Shown here piece after piece: positions 48,725 through 60,460 of a stretch of 64,000 bases of DNA (its first letter is position 1; the number at the start of each line of letters is the position of its first letter). Made by a program: the position numbers and the translations under genes. The stretch spans positions 1,677,909 through 1,741,908 of the forward strand of contig JALPQD010000411.1 of the NCBI GenBank assembly GCA_023101885.1. Direction: 5' to 3'. Source of the DNA: Typhlomys cinereus (Eukaryota; Chordata; Mammalia; Rodentia; Platacanthomyidae). Under the pieces are notes generated by a model. The model ran no database searches. It had not been told where the DNA came from and saw only the letters and a program-made list of their open reading frames with translations.

Positions 48725-48957
48725 CAGAGGGCACTGTGTGTCCCTGTGGGGGACCAAGGGTAATTTCGGGAATCATCCCAGATTGCTTCTACCTCCTTCT
48801 TGCTTTGCTTTGGGATTTCCCAGGCTCTGCCCACCAGGGCCAGAAATACAGGCCACTGCCATTTCCACCTGGCGTTTTTATGTGGGACCTGGGATCTGAA
48901 CTCAGGACCTTTTGCTTTCAAAACAGAGTCTTAACCCCTGAGTCATCTCTCCAGTCC
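48655..48957 (-). repeat. Older SINE, reverse, with 66-bp GA repeat
   Basis: Near-perfect (GA)n at 48,656-48,721 replaces the usual TG tract, followed by GTGTCCCTGTGGGGGACCAA, body, and CTGAGTCATCTCTCCAGTCC. Confidence 0.93.
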
Positions 48958-49074
48958 TCGGTTCCATTCTTGAAGACTGTTGGCTCAGTTCCTCAATGCA
49001 TTTTAGAAATGTTAAAAAAGGAATGCACCTTTTCTGTAGACTTCTGGGTAACAATAAATAATTTATTTATGTGA

Positions 49075-49270
49075 AAATGTGAGAGGGAAAGAGAAAGAAC
49101 GGGAAAGACAGACACTACATATACAATCAAAGGTGCATTAACAAATACCAGGACACATAGGTAGAGGTCAGAGGACAAGTTTCAGAGGTCAGTTCTCTTT
49201 CTACCATGTGACTCCAGGATTCAATACAAGTCTCCAGGTTTCTATGTTAGCACCTTTACCCACTGAGCCT
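49075..49270 (-). repeat. Decayed second-family SINE, reverse
   Basis: AGAGGGAAAGAGAAAGAACG, then GTAGAGGTCAGAGGACAAGT and CTACCATGTGACTCCAGGAT. Confidence 0.65.
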
Positions 49271-49386
49271 GTCCTGTGTTTGGTGGGTTCGGCTTCCCCA
49301 TGATTTTCTGGTGGGAACAATCAGCCCACACTGTAACTGCTCCTTTCCGAGCCAGCCCACAGGCTCACGTTGGTGAGCTGACTCAC

Positions 49387-49521
49387 CTTGAGAGCTGCCG
49401 CGTGGTGAGACATGGTCCTGCCCACCCGCTTATCGCTGCTGTACTGCTGAATGTCTGCAATCCACTCCTCACACTGGGCCATGATCTCAATTCTTTTCAA
49501 GTAGAAATGCTTGTGTATAAC
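49387..49521 (-). CDS. BIRC6: BIRC6 penultimate coding exon
   Basis: A 135-nt, phase 0-0 exon: VIHKHFYLKRIEIMAQCEEW, then IADIQQYSSDKRVGRTMSHH and AAALK. The acceptor is TTCTCAAG and the donor is G|GTGAGT. This is the helical region just after the UBC fold. The IEIMAQCEEWI motif is BIRC6-specific (human has V for the first I, from memory). The donor is part of a perfect 6-bp inverted repeat (GGTGAG-TCAG-CTCACC). Confidence 0.96.
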
Positions 49522-51152
49522 CTTGAGAATAAAACCAATAGCACAAAGAATGGTTGCGGTCAGAATTTAGAAGACAAAGTGTTTGTTTGGCTTTACAGAA
49601 AAACGAAACTTAAATACTGTACTGTAGGGTACTTTATATTAATTAAAAAAAAAAAAAAAAAAAAAAAAACAACGCAACAGGTTCATGACATCATATTGCT
49701 TATGGTGAAATCCGGAGTGCTGGAGCAGAAGCGGTGTCCAGGATTTCCATGACACAACACATTCAAGAGGTGAGCGCAACAGCCAGCCAGAAGGGAAGGA
49801 GCCGCAATGCACTGGCACCAGGAGAGTTTCTGTGTTAATCAAGAACTCAAACATGCAAGTGAAGAAAGATGCTCCATCGACTGAAAGTGCTGACACACAG
49901 CCTCATCATGGCACAATCTGACTCTGAATTCCATTTTCTGGTTAATTTACAGATACAGATTTTTATGACGCCAAATTTCCTTGTAGTAACCATGTCTTAC
50001 ATTTGTAATTTTAAAATTTTTTATTCCTGAAACATGTTTGATACAAAACATTAAGAATTTGTTTTTGAAAAATTAAAATTAGTAAACAGACACCAAATTG
50101 GCAATAGTATTTTCTGGCCCAGTTTAGTTCTTACACTATCTAATAAGCTTCTCTGTCTTAAAGAAAAAACTATTACTATGGACAAAGGAGGAGTCCTTAG
50201 AAGACATGAGAAAAAGGGAAAACACAAGTTGCTGGGACAGAGCAGCGAGTGTACTGCCCACATGACCCAGCTCGACAATGAAGCAAGACAATCTTGTAAT
50301 CATACCATGACTACCCCCCAAAAGCAGGACTGGGATATACCTCAGTTGGTAGAAGGCTTGCCTAGTATGCACAAGGGCCCGAATCTAAGCTTCACCGTGA
50401 TACATGCCTGAAACTCGGGCACTTGGAGGTGGCAGCAGGAAAATCAAAGTGTTCATGGAGGATCCCTGGCTATGTGCAAGCTGGAGGCCTCTTGGGCTAT
50501 ATTACACCCTGTCTCACAGAAACAAAACAAAATACCCAGTGGCCTCGGAGAACAGGAAAAAACACTTGGAGTACAAGTCAGATTTTACAAGTCAGCTTTA
50601 AGTATTCACTGACTACCTTTAACACACATAGTAGGACCTTCTGCTTGCAAGGCAGAATCTTAGTTCCTGAGCGATCTCTCCAGCCTCCCCTAGATGCTAT
50701 TCTGATTTCCATAAGTTAGTTTTGCTCATCTCTGAACCTGACGCAAAAAGAATCATTTATGGAGAAGGAAGGTCAAATTCAACTTTATACATTTTAAGTT
50801 TAAGATTACTGTTATAATACAGAGGAACTGTTAGCACTCTGTCACTCAAGCCATGTTTGCAAAGTTTGCTAAGAAAATAACTATCAAAAAATAAAAAATA
50901 AATTGACACAGAGCTAGGAAGGCAGATTCCTGGGGTCAAAAGCGAGATCCACGCCAGTGAGAGATGATCTCAAAGCAATACAACAACAAAAAGTGAGGTT
51001 CTCCTGGTCTCCATCTGCACACTCACAGAAACACACACTCAAAATAAACTGTTGCAACATAAAGTGTGATGTCTTAATCACAGAAAACACACAGGCAAAT
51101 ATAACATTAACATATTATTCTCAAATATCTCTAAGTATTTTTCCAAACATAC
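49522..51152 (-). other. BIRC6: BIRC6 intron with ID+B1 SINE
   Basis: It holds an A-run at about 49,645-49,670, an ID+B1 dimer at 50,315-50,530 and a reverse SINE head scrap at 50,625-50,690. The rest has no named feature. Confidence 0.75.
50315..50530 (+). repeat. ID+B1 dimeric SINE (B4-like)
   Basis: TGGGATATACCTCAGTTGGT and GGCTTGCCTAGTATGCACAA give the tRNA-like part; GATACATGCCTGAAACTCGG, GGCAGCAGGAAAATCAAAGT and CCCTGTCTCACAGAAACAAA give the B1 part. Confidence 0.8.
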
Positions 51153-51341
51153 TTCTTTAAAGCACGGTGAAGGATTTCTGATTTGTTCTAGCATTGCCCA
51201 TTTAACCGTTGCTTGTCGAATGTTTCCATCATATTCTCGAGAACTCTGTGTGCCACTGGGAGTACCTCTAGACCGTTCATATCCTGGCTCATTAAAATAA
51301 GGCTCAGCAACTAATATGAGCGACTGGACAGACACCAACAC
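51153..51341 (-). CDS. BIRC6: BIRC6 exon: C-terminal part of the UBC domain
   Basis: A 189-nt, phase 0-0 exon: [60 protein letters not shown] and FKE. The acceptor is TTCTTCAG and the donor is [16 protein letters not shown]...PYFNEPG is the helix and loop that follow the catalytic cysteine in UBC folds, here carrying the BIRC6 insertion rich in S, G and T. Confidence 0.97.
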
Positions 51342-51374
51342 CTGAAGAATAAAGAAAATAAAGAATAATTATGA

Positions 51375-51560
51375 TGAGACTGAGTAATCTTGTCTGTGTA
51401 TGTGTGTAAGCACACATGTATATGTCTGAAAGCAAGCATACAGTGCACATGGAGGTCGGGAGTCGATTCCTTCTTTTTACCCTAAGGATTCTGGGGATCC
51501 AATTCAGGTCAGGCCCGTGTGAGAAGCACTTTGACCCACTTAGCAATCTCACCATCCTTA
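51375..51560 (-). repeat. Decayed second-family SINE, reverse
   Basis: GTGTATGTGTGTAAGCACAC start, CTAAGGATTCTGGGGATCCA and ACCCACTTAGCAATCTCACC end. Confidence 0.65.
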
Positions 51561-51969
51561 GACATTTCTACTACTAGCAAAAATATTTTATTAGTAGCAA
51601 ACTGTTATCTTGCTTCACGTATAAGAAGTCTCTTTTAGTATGTTTCCATATATTTTGGCAATAAAATAATTGATATTCATGGTAATGAAGTTGAAATAGT
51701 TTATTATTAAAGGATAATTAAAATCAGACATGATGTACTGAGAAGTCTGAAGCAGGAAAGTAATTTCAATACTAAGACATGAGTTCCAGGATATAGACTA
51801 CATCTTATAAAATCCTGTCTCAAAAAATAAACAAAAACAAACAAGTAAAACACAAAACAGCACTATCAAATAAAAAAAGGAAAAATTAAGTTAGATACAT
51901 TAGAGCCCTGTATAATATTTTGCATCTTGCTACATTTTCTCTCTCACTTGGCGTATCTGTCTACCTGTG

Positions 51970-52185
51970 TATAGCAACGGGCATTATGTGTACCCATGGA
52001 AGCCCAAGGGTAACTTCAGAAATCATCCTGGATTGGCTACCTAATCTTTGCTTTGCCCTGAAATTTCCCAGGCTTCACCTTTCAGGGCCAGAAGTATAGG
52101 CTTCCACCATTTCCAACTGGTGCTTTTACATGCAATCTGTGATCTGAAATCAGAACCTTCTGTTTGTGAGACAGAGGCTTAATTA
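51970..52185 (-). repeat. Older SINE, reverse, truncated
   Basis: TGTACCCATGGAAGCCCAAG, GGTAACTTCAGAAATCATCC and GACAGAGGCTTAATTAATTT. It lies about 80 bp from the exon that carries the catalytic cysteine. Confidence 0.85.
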
Positions 52186-52265
52186 ATTTTGTCTTTACAA
52201 AATTTTCTTTTTAATCATAGTTCTTAAAGGGTAAACATTAAAAAAATTTAGAAAATGTTATTTAC

Positions 52266-52343
52266 TTGCAAAAAGCTTGAGGTCTGAGGATTCCATTTCT
52301 CTTCTGGTCTTCCATGCCATGTATTTAAGATGCTTAAACAAAC
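52266..52343 (-). CDS. BIRC6: BIRC6 exon with the E2 catalytic cysteine
   Basis: A 78-nt, phase 0-0 exon of 26 codons: [20 protein letters not shown] and TSSFLQ. The acceptor is TTCTTCAG and the donor is A|GTAAAT. In UBC domains the cysteine in this V-C-L-S-(I/L) setting forms the thioester with ubiquitin; the following [11 protein letters not shown] is the usual post-cysteine loop. The exon is short and in frame on both sides, so skipping it would give a BIRC6 that lacks E2 activity but keeps its C-terminus. Confidence 0.97.
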
Positions 52344-52647
52344 CTGAAGAAGGGAAGACATAAGTAGAACTTGAACACTGCTTAAAAGCCAACTGTCAGA
52401 GCTACAAGCAAAACTAAGATGCTTTCATGTCCAAGTATATCTAAGGCAGCCTGTAAGAACAAATGATCATCTTGAGAGGTGATCCAAATCTATATAACAC
52501 TGGTAATTATTTCATAAACACAAACTAGTACCTCTTTACCTGCCCATATATATTTTTCAATTTAAAACATTTTACTGAGATAGGGTATTAGGTAGTCTAG
52601 GCTAGCCTTGAACTCGCTATATAGCTGAGAATGAACTTAGACTTCTT

Positions 52648-52743
52648 TTTTGTTTTTTAATTTCTACTCATACAATTTTAACAGGTACACCGGTCCCCTC
52701 CCTCCCTCCAACCTCCCACCGCCCTATGTCCCCCCCTCCCCCC
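52648..52743 (-). mobile_element. L1 3' end, reverse, with short TSD
   Basis: A T-run and TTTCTACTCATACAATTTTA, then the C-rich strand of the polypurine tract. Flanked by AGACTTCTT at 52,639-52,647 and 52,744-52,752. Confidence 0.8.
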
Positions 52744-53135
52744 AGACTTCTTAATTAATACATCAATTAACCAACCTGAGAGACGGAAAGGGGGGAAGAG
52801 AAAGTGGTGTGTGGTCCATGGCACATGTGGAGGTTGGAGGACTTTTCAAGTTTACTCTCCTTTTCATCATGTGAGCACTCAGAAATTAAATTCAGATTGC
52901 AAGATCTGTGTGCAGATGCCTTTACCCTCTAGTCATCTATCCTGCTGGCCCCTGAACTTGAACTTGCGATTCATCTCCTTTCATCTCCAAAGGCTGGTAG
53001 TGCAGGCATGAGTTACAATGCCAAGTTTATGCAGTGCTTAGGGAAAGATCCCAGAGCTTCATGAGTACTACCAAGCACTTTACCAACTGAACTGTGTACT
53101 CAGTTCTAAATAACATGAATTAGAAAAAAAAAGTG

Positions 53136-53408
53136 AGGCTGGAGAGGTGGCTCAGGGGTTAAGTTTCTGCCTTGCAGGTGGAAGGTCCTGAGTTTGGATC
53201 CTAGACCCCACGTATAGACACCGGGCAGAAGCGGGGGCGACCTGAGTTTCTGGTCCTGGTGGGCGGAGCCTGTGAATCCCGAGGCAGAATAAACAAGGAG
53301 GAGGTGGAGGCGTCCATGGTGGTTCCCGAATTCACCCGTGGTTCTATACACACACACACACGCGTGCACGCATACATGCACAATTGAATAAATAATAAAA
53401 AAAATCAA
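53136..53408 (+). mobile_element. Young tRNA-headed SINE
   Basis: AGGCTGGAGAGGTGGCTCAG head, CpG-rich body, CACACGCGTGCACG tail, AATAATAAAAAAAA. The TSD is unclear. Confidence 0.92.
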
Positions 53409-54094
53409 AAACTTACAGTGGGGAAAAGTGTTTAGATTTCTTAAATCTCTTTCTAAATTTTAAAAATGTGGTACAGATTAATGAAAGCGTGGTTTCCTAT
53501 CATTGAATTTGGTAAATGTAATGTTTAGGTTGAATAATATGGATCCAACCTGGCCCCACCACAAGTATGAAGTGGGAAAAAAAGACGACTCCACAGACCC
53601 GAGGAGGCCTTAAGTATTCTCAGATTTCCTCAAAACACTGTCTGAGACATTGCATACTTGTTCGCTAGGACTTTAGGACTGAATGCAAACAGGTACAAGC
53701 ACAACTTGCTTTGGGAAAAAGAAAAATGACGTATTACTGTATGTAGGAAAAAATTTTTACAGCTCATGTTTTCCTGGCGTATACCAATTAGATTTGGGAG
53801 TTTCTAATCTACAATGTCACCTATAGGCAACAAATCTTGACGGTAATTGTCCTTTGAAAAGCAGAAATCTTTCTACCTTTTCAAATGTTGTGGGTAAACC
53901 ATAAAGTAGAAATATCAACAATAACAAAGCCTTGTTATTTGTATAGCTTTTCAACTCAAATCATTATCACATATAATGTGCCACTTGATCATTAGTGCAT
54001 TAGCATGACACTTCTATAGGTACTCTTTCCCCTGTCTTACAGACACAGAGTCTAAAGCTGAATGTTGTTACCTGTAAGCACATTTTAAAATAGC

Positions 54095-54185
54095 GTGTGT
54101 AAGGAGGCTAGTGCTGAGGCTCAGAGACAAAGTACTTGCCTAGAATGTACAAGAGTCCTGAGTCCAATCCCTAACATTGTAATGG
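54095..54185 (+). repeat. ID-like SINE fragment
   Basis: TAGTGCTGAGGCTCAGAGAC and CTTGCCTAGAATGTACAAGA, then GAGTCCAATCCCTAACATTG. Confidence 0.65.
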
Positions 54186-54684
54186 GGGGGAGGAAATACA
54201 ACTTCCTTTCAGTGGTAGAGGGCTTACTAAGCAGGGATGAGAATGTGGATTTGAGCTCCACCACCACACATGTAAAATAAGAATACCAACAACAATAGCA
54301 GTATTATTTACATTTGCATAAATTATAAAAAAATGGACAGTTACTACGACAAAAGACTATACAATTCAGCACACAGGATCCAGTGTCCATCAAGACAAGT
54401 CACCTTGCTACTTGTTCTTCTCAGTTACAGAAAAGATGCTCTCTGCTCTACCCAAGAAAGCAAAGGTTACCTCTGTTTAACCTTTGGCAATAAATTCATA
54501 AACATTCTAGATTTTCCATTTATCACCCAATGATAGTATCTGTTAATGAGGTAATCGAAGATTTAAAGCATGCTAGACTGTGTGATACCCACAAGGACAA
54601 AACAAGTATAAAAGTCAGGGAGGTCCTTGTGAAGGACGCACAACTGATCTAATAGTCTCCTTCCTCCTTCCTCCCTTCCTTTTG

Positions 54685-54972
54685 GTGAGTGCACGTGTGT
54701 ATGCATTTTTGCATGTATGTGTGTGTGTGTATGTGCGCGTGCGTGCGCCCTTCTAGATGCAAAAGGAATCATTCTGGATTTCTCTACATCCTTATTGGCT
54801 TTGCTCTGGGGTTTCCCAGGCTCTATCTTTCAAGGTTGGGATTGACTAGTGTTGTCATTTTCACCCAGTATGTTTCTCTTTTTGTTCATTTTAATTTGGG
54901 ATCCGGGATCCTAACACAGGTCCTTTTGCTTATGAGGCAAAGGTTTTAACCTCTGAGCCACCTTCCCACCTC
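54685..54972 (-). repeat. Older SINE, reverse
   Basis: GTGTGTGTGTATGTGCGCGT, AAAAGGAATCATTCTGGATT, body, and CTGAGCCACCTTCCCACC end. Confidence 0.85.
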
Positions 54973-55649
54973 TTCCCTACTAATTTATAAGCATGTAACA
55001 ACTTGTGATTTATTACTGAAATTCCAAACTGATAAAAATTGTTTTTCAAATGTTAACTGCTATTTGGAATTTAACTTTCAAAGGCTGACTATCAGGGAAA
55101 GTGATCTGATTATACCTTCTCATCAGCCTTTCTTGTCCTAATGTTGAGTGTTACTTCCTATTGTTAATAGGAAATATGGAGATAGTTAAAAATAATCTAG
55201 AGGAACAAGTTCACAATTACACGCTTTTATGGAACATAAAAAACAGTTGTGGTGTGCTGAAGCAGAGCTGAAGATTCCATGTTTTTGCCACACACCCACT
55301 GTCAGAGCTTGTGAACAGATGACTCTAACTGGAGAAATCAACGAAAGAAAGGTATAAGGCCAGGACAGACATTGGGTCTCCTGTGCTCTGAGCAGGGATG
55401 GTCTCAGCAATGGGTCATGGAATGTGTTGTGTCCATAAGTAACTTAACATGATTGACATAGTTTTCTTAAAACTGTGATGTTTTGGTGCCTTCAGTTTTG
55501 TTCCCTTTTATTTTTTGAAAGTTAATTTCTGCATAAAGGGGAACTGAAGAAAAAAAGAAAAAGATTAACTAAACAAAATTTCTGTTCAAAGAACCAAGAA
55601 CCTTTGGCCAACTCACTGGCATTAGAAACAAAAGACTGCAATTACATAC

Positions 55650-55811
55650 CTTGCCATCGTTGTAGAGATTTGGATTAAATCGCACACTGTGACCACCAGT
55701 TGTTTCGAGATTCACAAGAGGGGGTGAGCTCGGATAATCTTGAGGAAAATACACATCGAACTCAAAGCAGCCATTTGCATAAGGCGTGTCTGCTGGCCCA
55801 GTTATTAGAAC
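55650..55811 (-). CDS. BIRC6: BIRC6 exon: N-terminal UBC core
   Basis: A 162-nt, phase 0-0 exon: [54 protein letters not shown]. The acceptor is GCATACCAG and the donor is G|GTATGT. This is the beta-sheet of the UBC fold, with the typical GxxxTPYxxGxFxFD(V/I)xFPxxYP pattern and the [11 protein letters not shown] stretch that sits directly before the catalytic cysteine. Confidence 0.97.
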
Positions 55812-56836
55812 CTGGTATGCACATAAACATTTAGAAGCTTGTGATACACTTCCCCTAATCACCAACATTAGAATGTATATCTTAACGAAGTATAAAGTAT
55901 TTCCTGATGATGTCTACCGGCATTGCCCTAAGTGAAATTAGAAGCTAAAAATAAACACAGGACTAGGACAAGGTTTCAAGAGAAACCAACAGTAAGTGCA
56001 AGAATTATTTAGTGGAATGTGTGAGTCAACTGACAGGTATTACACAAACAAGAGCAAGCTATGAGTTGTGTGTAAAGGTGACTAGGAGACTCTCTGCTTG
56101 TCACAGCTGCAAACTCCCCCACCAGGCTCTAGGCTTTCATGTACAGCAGACTGCTTTACAAACACACACTTGCAGGTTGAACTTGTGCGGTTCACTTAGT
56201 GGCAAAATGCTTTTCTAGGAAAAAATTCTACAAACAGTACTATTTGTAGAAGAGATTATATGTGGCCAAATATATAAGGTAAGGTCTATGAGCTTCCTTC
56301 AAAAAAACTAACCCAGATAAAATATGTTGCAGAAGTCAATGGAACAATAATCACAGTTGAAAGAGAAAAACTGACAGAAGTAAATCAGAAATAGCTTTTT
56401 CACCAGGTATTAAACCTTAAGTTTTTCTTGATTTAGCTTTCTTTTATAATTTTATAATTCAAAATGCTAAAAGAGAAGAGTATATATTGTTCTACTGCCA
56501 TTATGTCATTCATAAACTTTATAGATTTACAAACACACAGGCTGCTAGAAAAGAGAAGTAAGTTTTTGATATGTCATACTAGAGACAAGTGCAGGACTGT
56601 GGATGCTTTCATTCTGCAACCGTTTCCTCCCAAGGGACATTAAATCCCTGGATTTGTGCTGTAACACTTAGAGAAGTCAAATGCAAGAATACTTGAACTA
56701 ATATAAGACTCCTTTTACTGCAAGGATTTAACTAAGGGGATGCTATTGAAATTAAAATGCATGCTATTTTTAGTGATTTACATCAACAATCTGACTGACT
56801 GGCCAGGGAGAGACAGACAAGAGCTGCATTTCCTAC
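55812..56836 (-). other. BIRC6: BIRC6 intron without recognised repeats
   Basis: A 1-kb intron, AT-rich, with no SINE head or tail and no extra exon that I can see. Confidence 0.65.
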
Positions 56837-57054
56837 CTTCATGATGTCAAGTCGCTCCTCGTCACAACGTACAAAGACGCTAGAGGATGACGACAGAGGC
56901 AAAGAAGTGGAAAGTGTCACAGCTTCTTGGGCCAGACGGCGTGCTCGGGCAGCACTATTGGCGTCATTTGCGTTTTTCACCTGAGACATGTAGTGGTAAT
57001 TTACTTTAAAGCCCAATTTCCCATCTTCATCTTCAGAAACCATCTCAAATGTAT
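56837..57054 (-). CDS. BIRC6: BIRC6 exon entering the UBC domain
   Basis: A 218-nt exon encoding TFEMVSEDEDGKLGFKVNYH, YMSQVKNANDANSAARARRL, AQEAVTLSTSLPLSSSSSVF and VRCDEERLDIMK after two bases of a split codon. The acceptor is TTTTAG and the donor is G|GTAGGA. The serine run and EERLDIMK lead into the UBC fold, matching BIRC6. This is the most upstream BIRC6 exon in the window; the rest of the very large gene lies to the right. Confidence 0.96.
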
Positions 57055-57699
57055 CTAAAAGAGGGAGAAGAAAAAATTAAAAATTGAACAAACTAGATAT
57101 AAAATGGCAAACGCCACAAAGAAATCACTAACAGCTTTTCCAATGGAAATGACGTACAGCCAAGTGGCAAAGTCTTAGTAATGCCCCCAAGTAGCTGAAG
57201 GTAGACAATACATACATATTAGAGAAGCAGAAGCAAGGCACAGTGGGGACTGTGACAACATAAAGCAACAGTCTACACTGAAAGGAGGGTATATAAAATT
57301 TTATCAGAACAATTCCCAATATAAAATTGCAGTAAGGTTTCTTACAAGATTCCTTTTTTAAAAATTTGAAACTTTTGTCCAATTCAAACTAACTTAACGT
57401 CCTCTTCCATATATACACTTTTCCCTCTAAATGATAACATTAATTTAAACTGAATCCAATAGTTAGGGTAACTTAACATTTTTGTTAGTAATGATTCAGT
57501 GAATTTATCAAGAATTTTCCAAGAGTTAAGGCCCTGGCTATATAGTCAAATGATTACAGCAGAAAAACACAGAAAAAGGAACAAACCTAGAGCCATCAGA
57601 GATGTGCACTGTAGTGTTAAATTGGAATGGTGCAATCGTTCATTCAGAAAATACTCTCATTCACTTTACTGGAAGCTCTCACCAATTACTCGAATAACA

Positions 57700-57700
57700 C

Positions 57701-57749
<49 letters not shown>

Positions 57750-57768
57750 ACTACTACTACTACTACTG
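57700..57768 (+). repeat. CTG trinucleotide repeat followed by CTA repeat
   Basis: CTG x3, TTG, CTG x12 (57,712-57,747), then CTA x6. On the BIRC6 sense strand this reads (TAG)6(CAG)12. It is intronic. Confidence 0.95.
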
Positions 57769-58224
57769 AGTAGAATGTAATTTAACCAACCATGTTAAAA
57801 CCTCAATCAGTGGTACACATAACCGTTACTAATCAAATGTGTTGTCAAGTTCCAGTTACCAACTATTCCCCTAATTACACTGATAAGGTAGATTGTTTTA
57901 TTAGTCTAACACAACTATCTGTCACGCTGTTCAGATAAATTTCTAATTTTATCTGTATGTGAGGGTGCATATAAAGTCAGAGGACAGCCTTAGGAGTCAG
58001 TCACTGCCTTCCATACACGAGAAATGATTATTTGTGCTGTCCATCAATGCATACACCTCAGGCTAGTTGGCCTACAAATGCCTGGATTCACTTGTCTTCA
58101 TCTCTCTCTCATGGTAAAAATCACTGAATTAATAGTTGTCTACTACTGTAACTGGCTTGACTTGGGCATTAAAACTCAGATTTGCATAGCAAATGCTTTA
58201 CCCACTACACCATCTTAGACCTGA

Positions 58225-58615
58225 ATTTTTTAAAATATATATTTTTATTTTTTCCAAGTTTTACAAGCATGGAGTATTTATCTCTGCTTTCCCTCCTTCC
58301 CCTGATTTCCCATCCTTTTCCCTTCCCTTCATTAATTCATTTCATTTCCTTCCACCTTCCTGTCTGTCCATGTCCATGGACCCCAGAGTTCACTCTGGCT
58401 TGTCTATTCTTGTGGGGGTTCAGGCCCCTGTGGCATAACAAGTGGCCCCATCTTGGGCCACCCAACTCATAGGGTATTCCTCTTCACTCATCCAACCCTA
58501 GTTCCTAAGGTTTCCATTGCATGTAATTATCTCCCCTGAGATCCGTTCTAGTCTATGGGGACATGTTGGTATGTCAGTCTTTATACAAGTCTGATAAGGA
58601 TAAGTCAGACCAGAA
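58225..58615 (-). mobile_element. L1 3'UTR fragment, reverse
   Basis: Starts with TTTTTTAAAATATATATTTT, continues as a C-rich polypyrimidine stretch and 3'UTR sequence that matches 5,640-5,900 in reverse. Flanks AGACCTGAATTTTTT and AGACCAGAATTTTTT (one mismatch) look like the TSD. Confidence 0.8.
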
Positions 58616-58768
58616 TTTTTTTAATAGTAATTGACAAGATACAAAAATAGGTCTACCCAAAAGAACAGAGAAAAACTTTATATGATCACACAAAACAGGA
58701 TAAACTAACTCTAAAACCTTATTAAAATACTCAATGCCATTAAAATAGCTGATGATAAAAATAAAAAA

Positions 58769-58829
58769 TATGACTGGACAGATGAATCAGGGGTAAATGC
58801 CTTTGCTTAGCAAGCAAAAGGTCTGAGCT
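58769..58829 (+). repeat. SINE head interrupted by the ERV LTR
   Basis: ATGACTGGACAGATGAATCA, GGGGTAAATGCCTTTGCTTA and CAAAAGGTCTGAGC form a decayed tRNA-type head that stops where the LTR starts. Confidence 0.7.
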
Positions 58830-59369
58830 TGTGTGGGACCTGAACATATTTGTCTCCATTTTGTACTTGTTCACTTGTCCTCTCTATGAAACACCAGACA
58901 TGCTAGACACAGACTGTTGGATCCAATTTGTGTATGTGATTAACCATGACCAGTCAGCTCCAAATTAGGAAATACTTAATGTTCCAGGAGTCCCTCTAAA
59001 CTGGAAGAGCAGCCTTTACAGTAACATCTCACCAACTTTGTCAAGGACAGAATTAATAGAATAGTTTGTAAGAACTGTGGTCAGAAAGGCGGAACTGTCC
59101 AATCAGAAGCCAGTCACTAACTGCTCAAGGAATTCCAAGGGCCATGAGTAATATAGGGGTATCAGAAACTGTTTTATGGGGTATTCGATCATGTATCTGC
59201 TGGGTTAGAAGCCCTTTCCCCTAGAAGTAGCCCTGCTGAACCAGACTCGGGGTTCTCTCCTGATCTGCTGTGTCAGTGATAGGGAGAGGCCGGGCTCAAG
59301 CTTTGAATAAAGGCCCTCATGTGATTGCAAGGTGTCGGCTCCATGGGATTCAGAAATCTGGGCACAACA
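58830..59369 (+). mobile_element. 5' LTR of a gammaretrovirus-like endogenous element
   Basis: A 540-bp segment starting TGTGTGGGACCTGAAC and ending GGCACAACA. It has a CCAAT box near 59,099 and AATAAA at 59,306-59,311. It is followed at 59,373 by TGGGGGCTCATTCTGG, which fits a tRNA-Pro primer-binding site with changes. This order (LTR, short spacer, primer site) identifies it as the 5' LTR of a class I element. No matching 3' LTR is in the window. Confidence 0.85.

Positions 59370-60460
<1,091 letters not shown>

Larger units (their letters stand above)
46982..49386 (-). other. BIRC6: BIRC6 last intron
   Basis: It contains the 3'UTR-like copy at about 47,220-47,365, reverse SINEs at 47,925 and 48,655, a GA repeat at 48,655-48,722, and a decayed reverse SINE at 49,075. 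47,400-47,730 shows nothing I can name. Confidence 0.75.
52344..55649 (-). other. BIRC6: BIRC6 intron between the two UBC-core exons
   Basis: It contains an L1 3' end at 52,648-52,743 (reverse), a decayed SINE near 52,790, a young SINE at 53,136, an ID-like piece near 54,095 and a reverse SINE at 54,685. 53,420-54,060 and 54,980-55,560 show no repeat or gene that I can name. Confidence 0.75.

Noticed and set aside
48513..49074. Frames of 128-140 codons with ER runs
   Set aside because: They come from the GA repeat plus a reverse SINE.
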